Below, in pieces: positions 1-9,023 of a stretch of 64,000 nucleotides of DNA. The DNA comes from Streptomyces sp. NBC_01408. Its GTDB lineage: Bacteria > Actinomycetota > Actinomycetes > Streptomycetales > Streptomycetaceae. The stretch lies in NCBI RefSeq assembly GCF_026340255.1, contig NZ_JAPEPJ010000001.1, positions 744,001-808,000 of the forward strand. Direction: 5' to 3'. A program made the position numbers and the translations under genes. The number at the start of each line of letters is the position of its first letter. Position 1 is the first letter of the stretch. The notes under the pieces were generated by a model. It saw only the letters and a program-made list of their open reading frames with translations, searched no databases and was not told where the DNA came from.

Positions 1-276
1 ATGAAGGCGATGGGCGCGGGCACCGCCCGCTTCGTGCCCGCCATGCTGCACGGCGCGCTCACGATGCTCGTCACCGGCGTCCTGCTCGTCGGCTTCCGTG
101 AGATGGACGGCTCCGCCGTCAACAACATCAAGGTCGGCGTGAAGCTGGCGATCCTCTTCGTGATCCTCGCCCTCGTCTACGTCAAGCGTGACGAGGAGCA
201 GGTGGACAAGGCGCTGTTCGGTGCAGTCGGCGGTCTGACCGTGATCAATATCTTTATCGCCGTCCTCTGGCGCTGA
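1..276 (+). CDS. Integral membrane protein, 3' part
   Basis: The reading frame is open from the first base of the window, so the true start probably lies upstream. The visible 91 residues hold about three hydrophobic segments: near residues 12-30, 45-62 and 72-90, the last running to the C-terminus. A charged loop containing KRDEEQ sits between the second and third segments. No catalytic motif is visible and I do not recognise the family. The next gene starts 127 bp downstream on the same strand. Function unknown. Confidence 0.7.
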   Translation: MKAMGAGTARFVPAMLHGALTMLVTGVLLVGFREMDGSAVNNIKVGVKLAILFVILALVYVKRDEEQVDKALFGAVGGLTVINIFIAVLWR

Positions 277-403
277 TCCGGACCGGTCCCGAGCGGCCAT
301 CCACGGTCGTATCAAGCCACTTACGATCACCCGTCATCCACCCGTTACCTGCGGGTCTAGCGTCCTCCTCCAAGCACCGAGAGAGGAAGGACGTGAGGCC
401 CCC

Positions 404-1468
404 GTGGCCAGTCACCGAAAGCCCAGGCAGCGCCCGTTCTCCGGCGGCACCGTACGGACCGCCGCCACCCTCGCCCTCGCGGGCGCTGCCACCGCCACCG
501 CCTTCGAAGGCACCTCCCAGGCCGACCCCCAGCTGACCCCCGCCCAGGTCAAGGCCGAGGTGGACCGGCTCTACGAGGAGGCCGGAGCCGCGACCGAGCG
601 GTACAACGGGGCGAAGGAGAAGGCCGACGAGGCCCAGCGCGCGCTGACCGGCCTGCGCGACGAGAGCGCCCGCAGGGCCGACCGCCTCAACACCGCCCGC
701 AGCGCCCTCGGGTCCATGGCCGCGAGCCAGTACCGCACCGGGGGGACCCTGGGCACCGCCGTCCGCCTCGCGACGGCCGACGACCCGACGGCCTACCTGG
801 ACCAGGCCTCCTTCATTACCCGCACCGGGGACCGCAACGCCGCCGAGATCACTTCCGTACGCCACCGGCTCGACGAGGTCGGGCAGCTGCGGGACCAGGC
901 CGCCGGACGGCTGGCGGAACTCCGCTCCCGGCAGACCGAGATCGCCGGGCACAAGGCCGACATCGAGAACAAGCTCGAGGCCGCCAGACGCCTGCTGGCC
1001 AAGCTCACCGCCGAACAGCGCGCCGCGTACGAGGCCCAGTCGGCCCCCGTTCCCCCGGCGGGTTCCCCGGCCGGCTCCCCCGCCGGCCCGCCGAGCACCC
1101 CGCCGCCCCCGTCCGACGGCTCCCGCGCCGCGCGGGCCATCGCCTTCGCCCACGGGGCGATCGGGAAGCCGTACGTCTGGGGCGCCACGGGCCCCGGATC
1201 CTTCGACTGCTCGGGGCTGACCCAGGCGGCCTGGCGCTCGGCCGGGGTCTCCCTGCCGCGCACCACCTACACCCAGATCAACAGCGGCCGGCGCGTGGCC
1301 CGCGACCAGCTGGCCCCCGGCGACCTGGTGTTCTTCTACTCCGGCGTCACCCACGTGGGCCTGTACATCGGCAACGGCCAGATGATCCACGCCCCGCGTC
1401 CCGGCTCGACGGTCCGGGTGGCGCCGATCGACTCGATGCCCTGGGCCGGTGCGTCGCGCCCCGCGTGA
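404..1468 (+). CDS. Secreted NlpC/P60 peptidoglycan endopeptidase
   Basis: Predicted exported cysteine peptidase that cuts peptide bonds in peptidoglycan stems. Residues 1-41 form a signal peptide (basic start, then an Ala-rich core). Residues about 45-205 are charged and heptad-like, consistent with a coiled coil. A Pro/Gly/Ser linker follows (about 212-237), then a C-terminal NlpC/P60 domain of about 115 residues. Catalytic residues visible are Cys269 (in FDCSG), His317 (in HVGLY) and His329. The GTG start at 404 has an AGGAAGG ribosome site 13 bases upstream. The gene converges on the following esterase with a 6 bp gap. Architecture matches Streptomyces RpfB/NlpC-type wall hydrolases; the exact substrate bond is inferred from the family. 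Confidence 0.92.
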   Translation: MASHRKPRQRPFSGGTVRTAATLALAGAATATAFEGTSQADPQLTPAQVKAEVDRLYEEAGAATERYNGAKEKADEAQRALTGLRDESARRADRLNTARSALGSMAASQYRTGGTLGTAVRLATADDPTAYLDQASFITRTGDRNAAEITSVRHRLDEVGQLRDQAAGRLAELRSRQTEIAGHKADIENKLEAARRLLAKLTAEQRAAYEAQSAPVPPAGSPAGSPAGPPSTPPPPSDGSRAARAIAFAHGAIGKPYVWGATGPGSFDCSGLTQAAWRSAGVSLPRTTYTQINSGRRVARDQLAPGDLVFFYSGVTHVGLYIGNGQMIHAPRPGSTVRVAPIDSMPWAGASRPA

Positions 1469-1474
1469 GCGCGG

Positions 1475-2599
1475 CTACGGCGCCTTGACCGCCTTGCTCA
1501 GCCAGCCGAAGGTCTGCGGCAGCTGCTTCGACCACGAGTCGAGGTTGTGGCCGCCGGTCACCTTCTCCGCGTGCACCACGGTCGGGGTCTGCGCGATCGC
1601 CTTGAGGTCCGTGCCGGAGAGGTAGCCGTCCTGCTCGGCGCCCGACATCCACAGCGAGACCGCCGGCGGCGTCGGCGCGGCCTTGAGCAGGGCCTTCAGG
1701 TTGTGGGTCCGGCGCAGCTCCGGGTCCTGGCCGACCAGCGAGGACGGTTCCTGGCCCGGGTCGTTGTAGCCGGACAGGGAGACGGCCGCGCTGTAGCGGT
1801 CGGGGTGGGCGATCGCCAGCTTGGCGGCGCAGTACGCCCCGGCCGAGTATCCGGCCACGCCCCAGGTCCCGGCCTCGTCCGAGGCACGGAAGTTGTCGGT
1901 GACCATCTTGCGGACGTCGACGCTGAACCAGCTGTCGGCGTTGACCTTGCCGGGGAGGTTGGCGCAGCCGGTGTCGCCGTTGCCGAGCAGCATGGCGCGC
2001 GGCGAGACCAGGATGAAGGGGGACACCTTGCCCTCCTTCATCAGCGGCTCCAGCACCTCGTGCACCTTGAGCCCCTGGAACCAGGACTTCCCCGTCCCCG
2101 GTATGCCCGGGATCAGCTCGACCACCGGGAACTTCTTGTCCTTGTAGGCCGGGTCGTCGTACTGCGGCGGCAGCCACACCATGACGTCGCCCTTGACCCC
2201 GGAGACCTTGCCGTCGAGATCGGTCTTCTGGACCCGGCCGCCGAGGCCCTCGACGGGCTCGAACTTCTGGCGCACCTTGGGCGCCTCCGCGGCCTTCTTC
2301 CCGCCGAGCCCGTCCGGACCGAGGTCGGGGGCGGCCGTGACGTACGTGCCGGTGCCGAGCAGGTCACCCCAGGAGGTGTAGAAGTTCATCTGCTGGTTGA
2401 GGCCGATGAAGACCAGGGCGATCGCCGTGACCTGAGCGAACACCACCATCAGGGCGCGGGTGGCGACGCGTACGACGACGGGGCCGCGCACCCTGCTCCA
2501 CACGGCGAGCGGCAGGACGACGGCGAGCACGGTCAGTACGACCACCGTCACGAAAAGGGGGGTCCCGGTCAGGCTCATCACGGAACCCAAGAGTGCCAC
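1475..2599 (-). CDS. Membrane-anchored alpha/beta hydrolase (esterase D / antigen 85-like)
   Basis: The first 75 residues contain two hydrophobic segments, followed by an outward-facing alpha/beta hydrolase domain. The nucleophile elbow reads GYSAG and a late His lies in GGHNLD, so the Ser-His dyad of the esterase D/antigen 85 superfamily is present. PGIPGTGKSW probably forms the oxyanion loop. I took the GTG at 2599; an ATG seven codons later (2578) is possible, and neither has a strong ribosome site. Homologous domains in actinobacteria act on trehalose or glycerol esters, but the substrate here cannot be told from sequence. Confidence 0.8.
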   Translation of the reverse strand: MALLGSVMSLTGTPLFVTVVVLTVLAVVLPLAVWSRVRGPVVVRVATRALMVVFAQVTAIALVFIGLNQQMNFYTSWGDLLGTGTYVTAAPDLGPDGLGGKKAAEAPKVRQKFEPVEGLGGRVQKTDLDGKVSGVKGDVMVWLPPQYDDPAYKDKKFPVVELIPGIPGTGKSWFQGLKVHEVLEPLMKEGKVSPFILVSPRAMLLGNGDTGCANLPGKVNADSWFSVDVRKMVTDNFRASDEAGTWGVAGYSAGAYCAAKLAIAHPDRYSAAVSLSGYNDPGQEPSSLVGQDPELRRTHNLKALLKAAPTPPAVSLWMSGAEQDGYLSGTDLKAIAQTPTVVHAEKVTGGHNLDSWSKQLPQTFGWLSKAVKAP

Positions 2600-2652
2600 G
2601 TCCCGCCGCCCGGTTGCCCCCGCCCCCTGCGGCGTGGATCACACCCGCCTGC

Positions 2653-3342
2653 TCAGACCAGGCGTCGCGCCGTCGCCCAGCGGGTCAGCTCGTGCCGGTT
2701 GGAGAGCTGGAGCTTCCTGAGGACGGCCGAGACGTGCGACTCCACCGTCTTGACGGAGATGAACAGCTGCTTGGCGATCTCCTTGTACGCGTAGCCGCGC
2801 GCGATCAGCCGGAGCACCTCGCGCTCGCGCTGGGTGAGGCGGTCCAGGTCCTCGTCCACCGGCGGCGCGTCCGTGGAGGCGAAGGCGTCGAGCACGAAGC
2901 CGGCCAGCCGGGGCGAGAACACCGCGTCGCCGTCCTGCACCCGGAAGACCGAGTCCACCAGGTCGGCTCCGGTGATGGTCTTGGTGACGTACCCGCGGGC
3001 TCCGCCCCGGATGACGCCGATGACGTCCTCGGCCGCGTCCGAGACGGACAGGGCCAGGAACCGCACCGGGTTCTCGGCCGCCGCCATCAGCGGGGCGCAG
3101 CGCCGCAGCACCTCGACCCCGCCGCCGCCGGGCAGGTGCACGTCCAGGAGCACCACCTCGGGGCGGGTGGCGGTGATGACGGTGACGGCCTGGTCGACGT
3201 CGGCGGCCTCGCCGACGACTTCGACGCCGGTCCGCGGGGTGTCGCCGATCTCCGCCTGTACGCCGGTGCGGAACATCCGGTGGTCGTCGACGAGGACCAC
3301 CCGGACCCGCCTGGTCTCCGTCACAGCGCTGTCCTCGGTCAT
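2653..3342 (-). CDS. NarL/LuxR-family response regulator
   Basis: Two-domain response regulator of 229 residues. The receiver has the acidic pair Asp19-Asp20, phospho-acceptor Asp67 (in LLDVHLP) and a Thr-Lys pair (YVTKT). The C-terminal 65 residues are a LuxR-type helix-turn-helix (LTQREREVLRLIARG, then KTVESHVSAVL). The ATG at 3342 overlaps the stop of the upstream kinase by ATGA, so the pair is translationally coupled. It is presumably phosphorylated by the PspC-domain kinase encoded just upstream. The frame stays open far 5' of this start, but that extension is only a shadow of the kinase gene. Confidence 0.93.
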   Translation of the reverse strand: MTEDSAVTETRRVRVVLVDDHRMFRTGVQAEIGDTPRTGVEVVGEAADVDQAVTVITATRPEVVLLDVHLPGGGGVEVLRRCAPLMAAAENPVRFLALSVSDAAEDVIGVIRGGARGYVTKTITGADLVDSVFRVQDGDAVFSPRLAGFVLDAFASTDAPPVDEDLDRLTQREREVLRLIARGYAYKEIAKQLFISVKTVESHVSAVLRKLQLSNRHELTRWATARRLV

Positions 3343-4658
3343 GGTGCGTTCGCCGCCCTCTCCATCTCCAGCTCGACTTCCGTGCCGCCGTCGGGCGCGG
3401 ACCGCAGCCGTGCGGTCCCGCCGTTGCGCTGCATCCGGCCGATGATCGATTCTCGTACGCCCATGCGGTCGCCGGGTACCGCGTCGAGGTCGAAGCCCGG
3501 CCCGCGGTCCCGTACGGACACGAACACCGTCTGCCCCTCCACCTCGGCGTAGACCTGGACCGGCCCGCCCTCGCCACCGTACTTGGCGGCGTTGACCATC
3601 GCCTCGCGCGCGGCCTGGACCTGCGCCGCGAGCCCCTCGTCGAGCGGGCAGTCGCCCACGACGACGACCTCGATGGGGACGCCGTGGTGGTCCTCCACCT
3701 CGGCGGCGGTCTTCTTCACGGCCTCCGCCAGGGTGGCCGGCTCCTCGGCCTCGTCCTTGCCGGTGCCCTCGGGCTTGTACAGCCAGTTCCGCAGCTCCCG
3801 CTCCTGAGCCCGCGCGAGGCGGCGTACCTCTCCCACGTCCTCGGCGTTGCGCTGGATCAGGGTGAGGGTGTGCAGCACGGAGTCGTGGACGTGGGCGGCG
3901 ACCTCGGCGCGTTCCTGGGCGCGGATGCGCATCAGCCGCTCCTCGGACAGGTCCTGGGTCATGCGGATCAGCCAGGGTCCGGCCAGCAGGGCCACGCCGA
4001 CGAGGACGGCGAGGGTCGCGGTGAGGACGTTGCCGAGCTGCGCGGCGGAGCCCCGTACGACGATGAAGACGGTCAGGCCCACGCCGACCAGCACGACGCC
4101 GGCGAGGGCGCGGGCGACCTGGAGCAGGTTCCCGTGCCGCCCGGCAGCCGTGCTCCAGTGGGCGCGGCGGGCGTTGTCGGCCTGTCGCCAGACGAGGACC
4201 ACACCGGCCCCGACGAGCAGCGTCGGCCACACGTACCGGCCGGAGGCGCCGCCGACCTGGACCTTGGAGACGAAGATGCCGGCGCCGACGCACAGCGCGA
4301 TCAGCGCGGTGATCTGCCCCTTCTCGGGTTTGCGCAGGCGGCGGCTGCCGTCGGACAGGGTCTCGAACCAGGAGCGGTGCCCGCTGCGCCCGCCGACGCC
4401 CAGCGGTACGAACACCCAGAACGCCGCGTACAGCAGCACGCCGAGCCCGTCCCCCCACAGGAACAGCCCGAGGAAGGCGAGCCGGACCCAGACCACCGGC
4501 ATCCCGAGGTGCCCGGCGAGACCGCGTGCGACACCGCCGAGCATCCGGCCGTCGGCGCTGCGGTAGAGCTTGCGCTGGGGCGTCTCGGAGCCCGGTGGCG
4601 GTTCGGCTGCGTGCGGGGTGCGGGGGGCGGCTGCTACGGGCATGTCACCGATGGTCAC
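3339..4658 (-). CDS. PspC-domain sensor histidine kinase (HisKA_3 type)
   Basis: Membrane sensor kinase of 439 residues. Residues 28-90 are a PspC domain (LYRSADGRMLGGVARGLA, then a hydrophobic stretch). Further membrane segments lie near 115-130, 142-158, 184-202 and 210-230. A HisKA_3 dimerisation domain has phospho-acceptor His258 in HDSVLHTL. A GHKL ATPase domain occupies about 330-435 (DRGPGFD, then a diverged G2 region). It is coupled to the response regulator downstream. A second PspC protein is encoded divergently 116 bp away, which suggests that both take part in one envelope-stress circuit; that link is inference. Confidence 0.92.
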   Translation of the reverse strand: MTIGDMPVAAAPRTPHAAEPPPGSETPQRKLYRSADGRMLGGVARGLAGHLGMPVVWVRLAFLGLFLWGDGLGVLLYAAFWVFVPLGVGGRSGHRSWFETLSDGSRRLRKPEKGQITALIALCVGAGIFVSKVQVGGASGRYVWPTLLVGAGVVLVWRQADNARRAHWSTAAGRHGNLLQVARALAGVVLVGVGLTVFIVVRGSAAQLGNVLTATLAVLVGVALLAGPWLIRMTQDLSEERLMRIRAQERAEVAAHVHDSVLHTLTLIQRNAEDVGEVRRLARAQERELRNWLYKPEGTGKDEAEEPATLAEAVKKTAAEVEDHHGVPIEVVVVGDCPLDEGLAAQVQAAREAMVNAAKYGGEGGPVQVYAEVEGQTVFVSVRDRGPGFDLDAVPGDRMGVRESIIGRMQRNGGTARLRSAPDGGTEVELEMERAANAP

Positions 4659-4774
4659 ACGCGCGGGGGCGGTGCGGCATCAGGGCAGCCCCCCAGTTCC
4701 GTCGGGGGGATATCAGGGTTGTGCCAGGGTCGGGCCGGATTCCGCGGGCCTCCGCCGCCCGTCACCATGGACCC

Positions 4775-6106
4775 ATGACCGAAGTTAACGATGCCCCGCC
4801 TGGGGGTCCCCCCGGACGAAGTCCGGGGGAGGATCCCGGGGTCCCGCACACGGCCGGCCCCCGGCCGCCGCTGCGCCGCGCGAAGCGGGACAAGGTCCTC
4901 GCCGGGGTGTGCGGCGGCCTGGGCCGGTACTTCGACCTGGACCCCGTGGTCTTCCGGATCGTCCTCGGCGTCCTCGCGGTCACGGGCGGCGTCGGCCTGA
5001 TCTTCTACGGTTTCGCGTGGCTGCTGCTGCCGCTGGAGGGCGAGGAGGACAGCGAGGCGAAGAAGCTGCTGACGGGCCGCGTCGAAGGCGCCACCCTGGC
5101 CGCGGTGTTCGCCGCGCTGGTGGGCTGCACGCTGTTCCTGTCGATGCTGGACAACGGCGGCCTCGCGGTCTTCTCCGTCCTGGTGATCCTGGCGCTGGGC
5201 GGGGCCTCGTACTGGTCGCAGCGGCGCCGGCACACCGCGCCGCCCGAGGCCGCGGCCCCCGCCGCGCACTCGCCCGCCCCGCCGGAGACGAAGGCTCCGC
5301 CGGCCCCCGGCGGCCCGTCCTGGTGGCGGGACCCGCTGGTGAAGGACGGCACGACCGGTCCGGTCGGCGCCACGGGCTACCTGTGGGGCCCCGACGACGC
5401 CGAACCGGCGCCCGCCGGCGCCGGCGCGAGCCCGCAGGCGACGGCGAAGCCCGCCCCGGCCCCGGCCCGCCCGCGCGGCGGCATCGGCGGCCGGGTCTTC
5501 CTACTGGCCCTGCTCGCCGGAACCGTCGCGACCGCCGTCAACTGGCAGGGCCGTCCGCTGGGCGAGGCCCTGCAGACCGGGCTGGCCGCCGCGCTGCTCG
5601 TCTTCGGCCTGGGCCTCGCGGTCAGCTCCCTGCTCGGCCGCACCGGCTTCGGCACGGTCCTGCTGGCCCTGCTCACCTCGGGCGGGCTCGCGGTCGCCGC
5701 CGTGCTGCCCCGCGACATCGGCACCGACTGGCAGCAGGTCGAGTGGCGTCCGGCCGCGGTGGCCGACGTACAGCCCGCGTACGAGGCGGGCACCGGGCTC
5801 GCCACCTTGGACCTGAGCCGCCTGGACGTGGCGAAGGGCACGACCGTCGCCGTCAGGGCCTCCCTCGACGCGGGCCGGCTCAAGGTGATCCTGCCGCGGG
5901 AGGTGACGGCCGAAGCCGATGTGGAGATCCGGCTGGGTGACATCCACATGCCCGGGGAGACCAGCCGCGACTTCCGGGTCCGCGGCGGAGGCGAGACACA
6001 GCGGGCGACGCTGGCGCCCGCCGCCGGCACCGAGGCCGGCGGGACGATCGAGCTGCACCTCAGCGCGGGTGTGGGACAGGTGGAGGTGGCCCGTGCGGCG
6101 TCATGA
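4775..6106 (+). CDS. PspC-domain membrane protein
   Basis: Membrane protein of 443 residues. A Pro/Gly-rich start is followed by a PspC domain (residues about 34-95, RAKRDKVLAGVCGGLGRYF). More hydrophobic segments follow near 107-122 and 128-142, then a Pro/Ala-rich cytosolic linker. Another block of segments near 235-310 precedes a C-terminal beta-rich region of about 130 residues resembling the membrane-associated domain of LiaF/YvqF-like proteins (VDVRLGDIHMPG-type pattern). The start was set at the ATG at 4775, where PspC similarity follows directly; the frame is open further upstream by chance. It is divergent from the PspC kinase and overlaps the next gene by 14 bp. Confidence 0.85.
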   Translation: MTEVNDAPPGGPPGRSPGEDPGVPHTAGPRPPLRRAKRDKVLAGVCGGLGRYFDLDPVVFRIVLGVLAVTGGVGLIFYGFAWLLLPLEGEEDSEAKKLLTGRVEGATLAAVFAALVGCTLFLSMLDNGGLAVFSVLVILALGGASYWSQRRRHTAPPEAAAPAAHSPAPPETKAPPAPGGPSWWRDPLVKDGTTGPVGATGYLWGPDDAEPAPAGAGASPQATAKPAPAPARPRGGIGGRVFLLALLAGTVATAVNWQGRPLGEALQTGLAAALLVFGLGLAVSSLLGRTGFGTVLLALLTSGGLAVAAVLPRDIGTDWQQVEWRPAAVADVQPAYEAGTGLATLDLSRLDVAKGTTVAVRASLDAGRLKVILPREVTAEADVEIRLGDIHMPGETSRDFRVRGGGETQRATLAPAAGTEAGGTIELHLSAGVGQVEVARAAS

Positions 6107-6317
6107 GTTCCAGCCGGGACGGCTGGTCGCGGGAGTGACCCTGACGGTGGCGGGCGTGCTCTACCTGCTGGACGCCTCCGGCGAGGCGGACCTGCCCTGG
6201 TTCACCGTCGTGCCGATGGCCGTGGGCGGCCTGTGCCTGGCCGCCCTGGTCGGGATGGTGACCTACGCGGTACGGCGCGACCGCCGCGACCGGATCAGCG
6301 AGTCCAGCGAGAGGTAG
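6093..6317 (+). CDS. Small two-helix membrane protein
   Basis: A 74-residue protein starting at a GTG inside the 3' end of the PspC gene, with GGAGG a few bases upstream. It has two hydrophobic helices (about 11-28 and 36-58) and ends in a strongly basic and acidic tail (RRDRRDRISESSER). Coupled translation suggests that it works with the PspC protein. It converges on the DoxX gene, and the two coding regions overlap by 55 bp at their 3' ends. No family recognised. Confidence 0.75.
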   Translation: MRRHEFQPGRLVAGVTLTVAGVLYLLDASGEADLPWFTVVPMAVGGLCLAALVGMVTYAVRRDRRDRISESSER

Positions 6318-6784
6318 GACGCCCCGGCCAGGATGAAGGGGATCCAGGCCATCAGGTAGATCAGGTCCTGGCTGTAGTAGTAGCGGGGGACGGCCCACGA
6401 CACGGTGAGCCACAGGCTCAGCGAGATCAGCGCACCGCCGACGGCGGCGACGCGCGTCAGCAGGCCGGCCAGGACACCGAGGCCGACGAGGATCTCCCCG
6501 ATGGCCAGGGCGACCGCGAAACCGACGGGATCCTCCAGGGCCAGGTCGACCAGAGCGGGGACGGCGGAGGCGTCGCGCGTCGATTCCATCGTCTGCCCGA
6601 TGGAGCCGTCGCCGGACGCGGACAGGAACGCGGAGTCGGTCAGCTTGTCCAGACCCGCGTAGACGAAGGTCACGCCGAGGAAGATCCGCAGCGGGAGCAG
6701 CGCGTACCGGGAGGCCTGTTCGCGGAGCAGTGCGTAGCGGGAAGGCCGTTCCCGTACGCGGGCGGGGACTTCAGTTCGAGTCAC
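6263..6784 (-). CDS. DoxX family membrane protein
   Basis: A 173-residue protein with four hydrophobic segments and the DoxX signature (LRIFLGVTFVYAGLDKL near residue 32, and a later GLGVLAGLLTRVAA). DoxX proteins are small four-helix membrane proteins, some linked to thiol and redox balance in actinobacteria. The N-terminus carries a short internal repeat (PSRYALLREQASRYALL). Its 3' end overlaps the convergent small membrane protein gene. The next gene upstream on this strand ends 19 bp away. Confidence 0.85.
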   Translation of the reverse strand: MTRTEVPARVRERPSRYALLREQASRYALLPLRIFLGVTFVYAGLDKLTDSAFLSASGDGSIGQTMESTRDASAVPALVDLALEDPVGFAVALAIGEILVGLGVLAGLLTRVAAVGGALISLSLWLTVSWAVPRYYYSQDLIYLMAWIPFILAGASYLSLDSLIRSRRSRRTA

Positions 6785-6802
6785 GCACCATGTCTACCCC
6801 GT

Positions 6803-8059
6803 TCACTCGGCCACGTCGACCGTGCAGCGATTGGATTCCACTCCCGCGGCTGTTACCACCTGGATCTCGATGAGGCCGGGTTCCACTTCCGCCGGCACCG
6901 GCACCGTGAGGACCGCGTCCGAAGGGTTCGTGAACCCGCCCGGCACGGGGACCAGTGGAACGTGCACGTGCACCGCCCCGATGCGTACCACCAAACGGGC
7001 GAGCATCTCCGGGGTCTGCGCCCCCGGCGGTACGAAACCCACGCCCCGGATCTCGATGTCGTCCCCGGGGCGGACGGCCGCGTCCAGGTCCCCGGGCTCC
7101 CGTCTGCGCACCACCGACAGCACCAGCGGGCGGCTGCCCTCGGCGTACTTCCCCGCCAGGTAGACCGCCGCCGACAGCACCACCAGCAGGGCCAGGGCCC
7201 ACGGCAGCTGCGGCAGCCGGTCGGGGAACCGGGCCAGCGACACCAGCGCGTAGGCCAGCACCACGGTCGAGACGAGCACGTACTGCGCGTCCGGGAAGCT
7301 GCCGCGCCCCGCGTCGTCCGTCAGCAGGTCCACCCCGCGCGGCCGGTCCGCCGGCAGCTTCTGCAGCCGCTGGCCCATGATCCGTACGGCGACCACCCGG
7401 CGCACCAGCACGGCCACCCCCGAGGTCAGCACGACCACCGCGAGCAGCGGCAGCGCCCGGTCCAGCGCGAGACCCGCGTACAGCGCCTCGCGTTCCGGAC
7501 CGGGCGCCGAGGCCGCCAGCCGCAGCGCCGGCAGCAGCGCGGCGAACGCCGTCAGTCCCACCCAGGCGCTCGGCACCGCCTTGGAGGTGGACAGCCGGTT
7601 GTCCTCGCCGACCAGCGGGGCCAGCAGCCCGCCGCGCACCGACTGGGCGCGGGCCGCGACCGTGAGCAGCCCGGCCAGCACGAGCGCGGTGAGCAGCCCG
7701 GCGGTGCGGGCCGTGCTCCAGCCGGTGCCGAGCGCGGTGCCGACCTGGACCAGCAGCAGGACCCCGGCGGCGATCCACACGGCGAGCACGGCCCGCCGCG
7801 AGAACAGGTACAGCCAGGAGTTCCCCGCCTCCCGGCCGCGGTCGGCGACGGTTCGGGCCGACAGGGTCAGTTCGTCGGAGACCCACTGCCGGGACGCGCC
7901 GAGGGAATGGGCGACGGCCGCCGGCAGCCCCTGCCCGGCGGCGAACTCGTCGCGCTTCTCCAGGAAGGCCGCCACGGCGCGGCGGTGCCCCTCCCGTGCG
8001 CAGTCGTCGCAGGCGCAGGCGACGGTGTGGGTACCCCGGGACATCTCTTGGACAGCCAC
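6803..8059 (-). CDS. Multi-pass membrane protein with C-terminal Ig-like domain, function unknown
   Basis: A 418-residue protein. The N-terminus has a Cys cluster (CACDDC, residues 15-20) in a soluble segment. About six hydrophobic helices span residues 90-310. The last 100 residues are predicted beta-rich and look like an IPT/Ig-type domain (IRGVGFVPPG, then VPAEVEPGLIEIQV). No catalytic motif is visible. The start may be MAVQEM or the Met five codons later. It probably forms a transcription unit with the downstream doxX gene. I do not recognise a named family. Confidence 0.7.
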   Translation of the reverse strand: MAVQEMSRGTHTVACACDDCAREGHRRAVAAFLEKRDEFAAGQGLPAAVAHSLGASRQWVSDELTLSARTVADRGREAGNSWLYLFSRRAVLAVWIAAGVLLLVQVGTALGTGWSTARTAGLLTALVLAGLLTVAARAQSVRGGLLAPLVGEDNRLSTSKAVPSAWVGLTAFAALLPALRLAASAPGPEREALYAGLALDRALPLLAVVVLTSGVAVLVRRVVAVRIMGQRLQKLPADRPRGVDLLTDDAGRGSFPDAQYVLVSTVVLAYALVSLARFPDRLPQLPWALALLVVLSAAVYLAGKYAEGSRPLVLSVVRRREPGDLDAAVRPGDDIEIRGVGFVPPGAQTPEMLARLVVRIGAVHVHVPLVPVPGGFTNPSDAVLTVPVPAEVEPGLIEIQVVTAAGVESNRCTVDVAE

Positions 8060-8161
8060 GTACGTGCCGCCTCTCTGAACTACGGTGCAATGCCAGCGAA
8101 TTGTGCACCACTGCGGCAGTGCTCCGGATTGCGCACGATGTCAGAGCAGGTGATTAACGGT

Positions 8162-8959
8162 TCATGATGTTGACGCCACCGGCGTGTCACCGTTGTGGAG
8201 CAGCGGCTGGCAGCTCACCCAGGCGGCGAGATCCGACCCGAACCGCTCGCGGGTGGCGACCGCGTCGTGGTGGTCGATGAGCACCGGCTTCCCCGCCGCC
8301 CGCGCGATCAGCTGCACCTGCGCCGCCCGTTCCGCCGCGATGAACCACCACACGGCGGCCTCCACCGAGTCCCCGACCGTCAGCAGCCCGCGGTTGCGCA
8401 GGATCAGCGCCTTGTACGGGCCCAGCGCGCGCCCGATCCGGTCGGCGTCGGCGGCCCCGTCCCCTACGAACCCGTCCAGCAGCGCGTGGTCCTCGTAGAA
8501 GGCGCAGGCCTCCGCGGTGACGGGGGCCAGGAGTTCACCGAGGGCGGCCAGGGCCCTGCCGTACGGGGCCTGCGCACGGACGACGGCCACGGCCTCGGGG
8601 CGCCGCCGGTGGACCGCCGCGTGCACGGCGAAGGCCAGCTCGTTGACCCGGCGCTCCCCCTGGAGCACCCGGCCGTCCCCGTCGACGAGCAGCAGGTCCC
8701 CGGCGGTGAGGGAGCCGAAGGCCCGCCCGAAGGGGTTCACCCAGTAGCAGTCCTCGAAGCCGGGGTCCCGCGCGGTGACCTGCCCGGCCACCCCGTCCTC
8801 GTACCCGAGCCGCCCCAGCAGCCGCAGCGCCCCGGCGAGCCGCTCCTTGCGGTGGGCGCGGGCCTCCTCGACGGTGTCGTGCACGGGGGGCATCTCGAAG
8901 CCGAGCCGCTCCAGGGGCACGGGGCGCGGTACGGGTCCGGGTACGGGCTGATCCGGCAT
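8162..8959 (-). CDS. Class II aldolase/adducin-like protein lacking the metal-binding His residues
   Basis: 265 residues with clear class II aldolase/adducin similarity along most of the length (LGYEDGVAGQVTARDP, TAEACAFYEDHALLDG, LILRNRGLLTVGDSVE). In active members zinc is held by HTH in a VVHTHSP context and by His of NHGLLTVG. Here these read VVRAQAP and NRGLLTVG, so all three ligands are substituted. The protein is either a non-catalytic or binding member, or uses different chemistry. I chose the ATG at 8959 because a perfect GAAGGAGG lies 6 bases upstream; a longer frame to 8986 has no such site. Confidence 0.85.
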   Translation of the reverse strand: MPDQPVPGPVPRPVPLERLGFEMPPVHDTVEEARAHRKERLAGALRLLGRLGYEDGVAGQVTARDPGFEDCYWVNPFGRAFGSLTAGDLLLVDGDGRVLQGERRVNELAFAVHAAVHRRRPEAVAVVRAQAPYGRALAALGELLAPVTAEACAFYEDHALLDGFVGDGAADADRIGRALGPYKALILRNRGLLTVGDSVEAAVWWFIAAERAAQVQLIARAAGKPVLIDHHDAVATRERFGSDLAAWVSCQPLLHNGDTPVASTS

Positions 8960-9023
8960 GTGGCCCTCCTTCAGGTCGCGGCGCAAGGTACCGGCGCGGC
9001 CGTCAACTGGCCATACAAACGGC

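Noticed and set aside
277..403. Possible c-di-AMP riboswitch before the NlpC/P60 gene
   Set aside because: Such elements precede many wall-hydrolase genes in Streptomyces, but only 127 bp is available and I could not find the conserved riboswitch blocks.
254..1390. Long open frame antisense to the NlpC/P60 gene
   Set aside because: Arg/Gly-rich composition, no domain, produced by high GC on the opposite strand of a well-supported gene.
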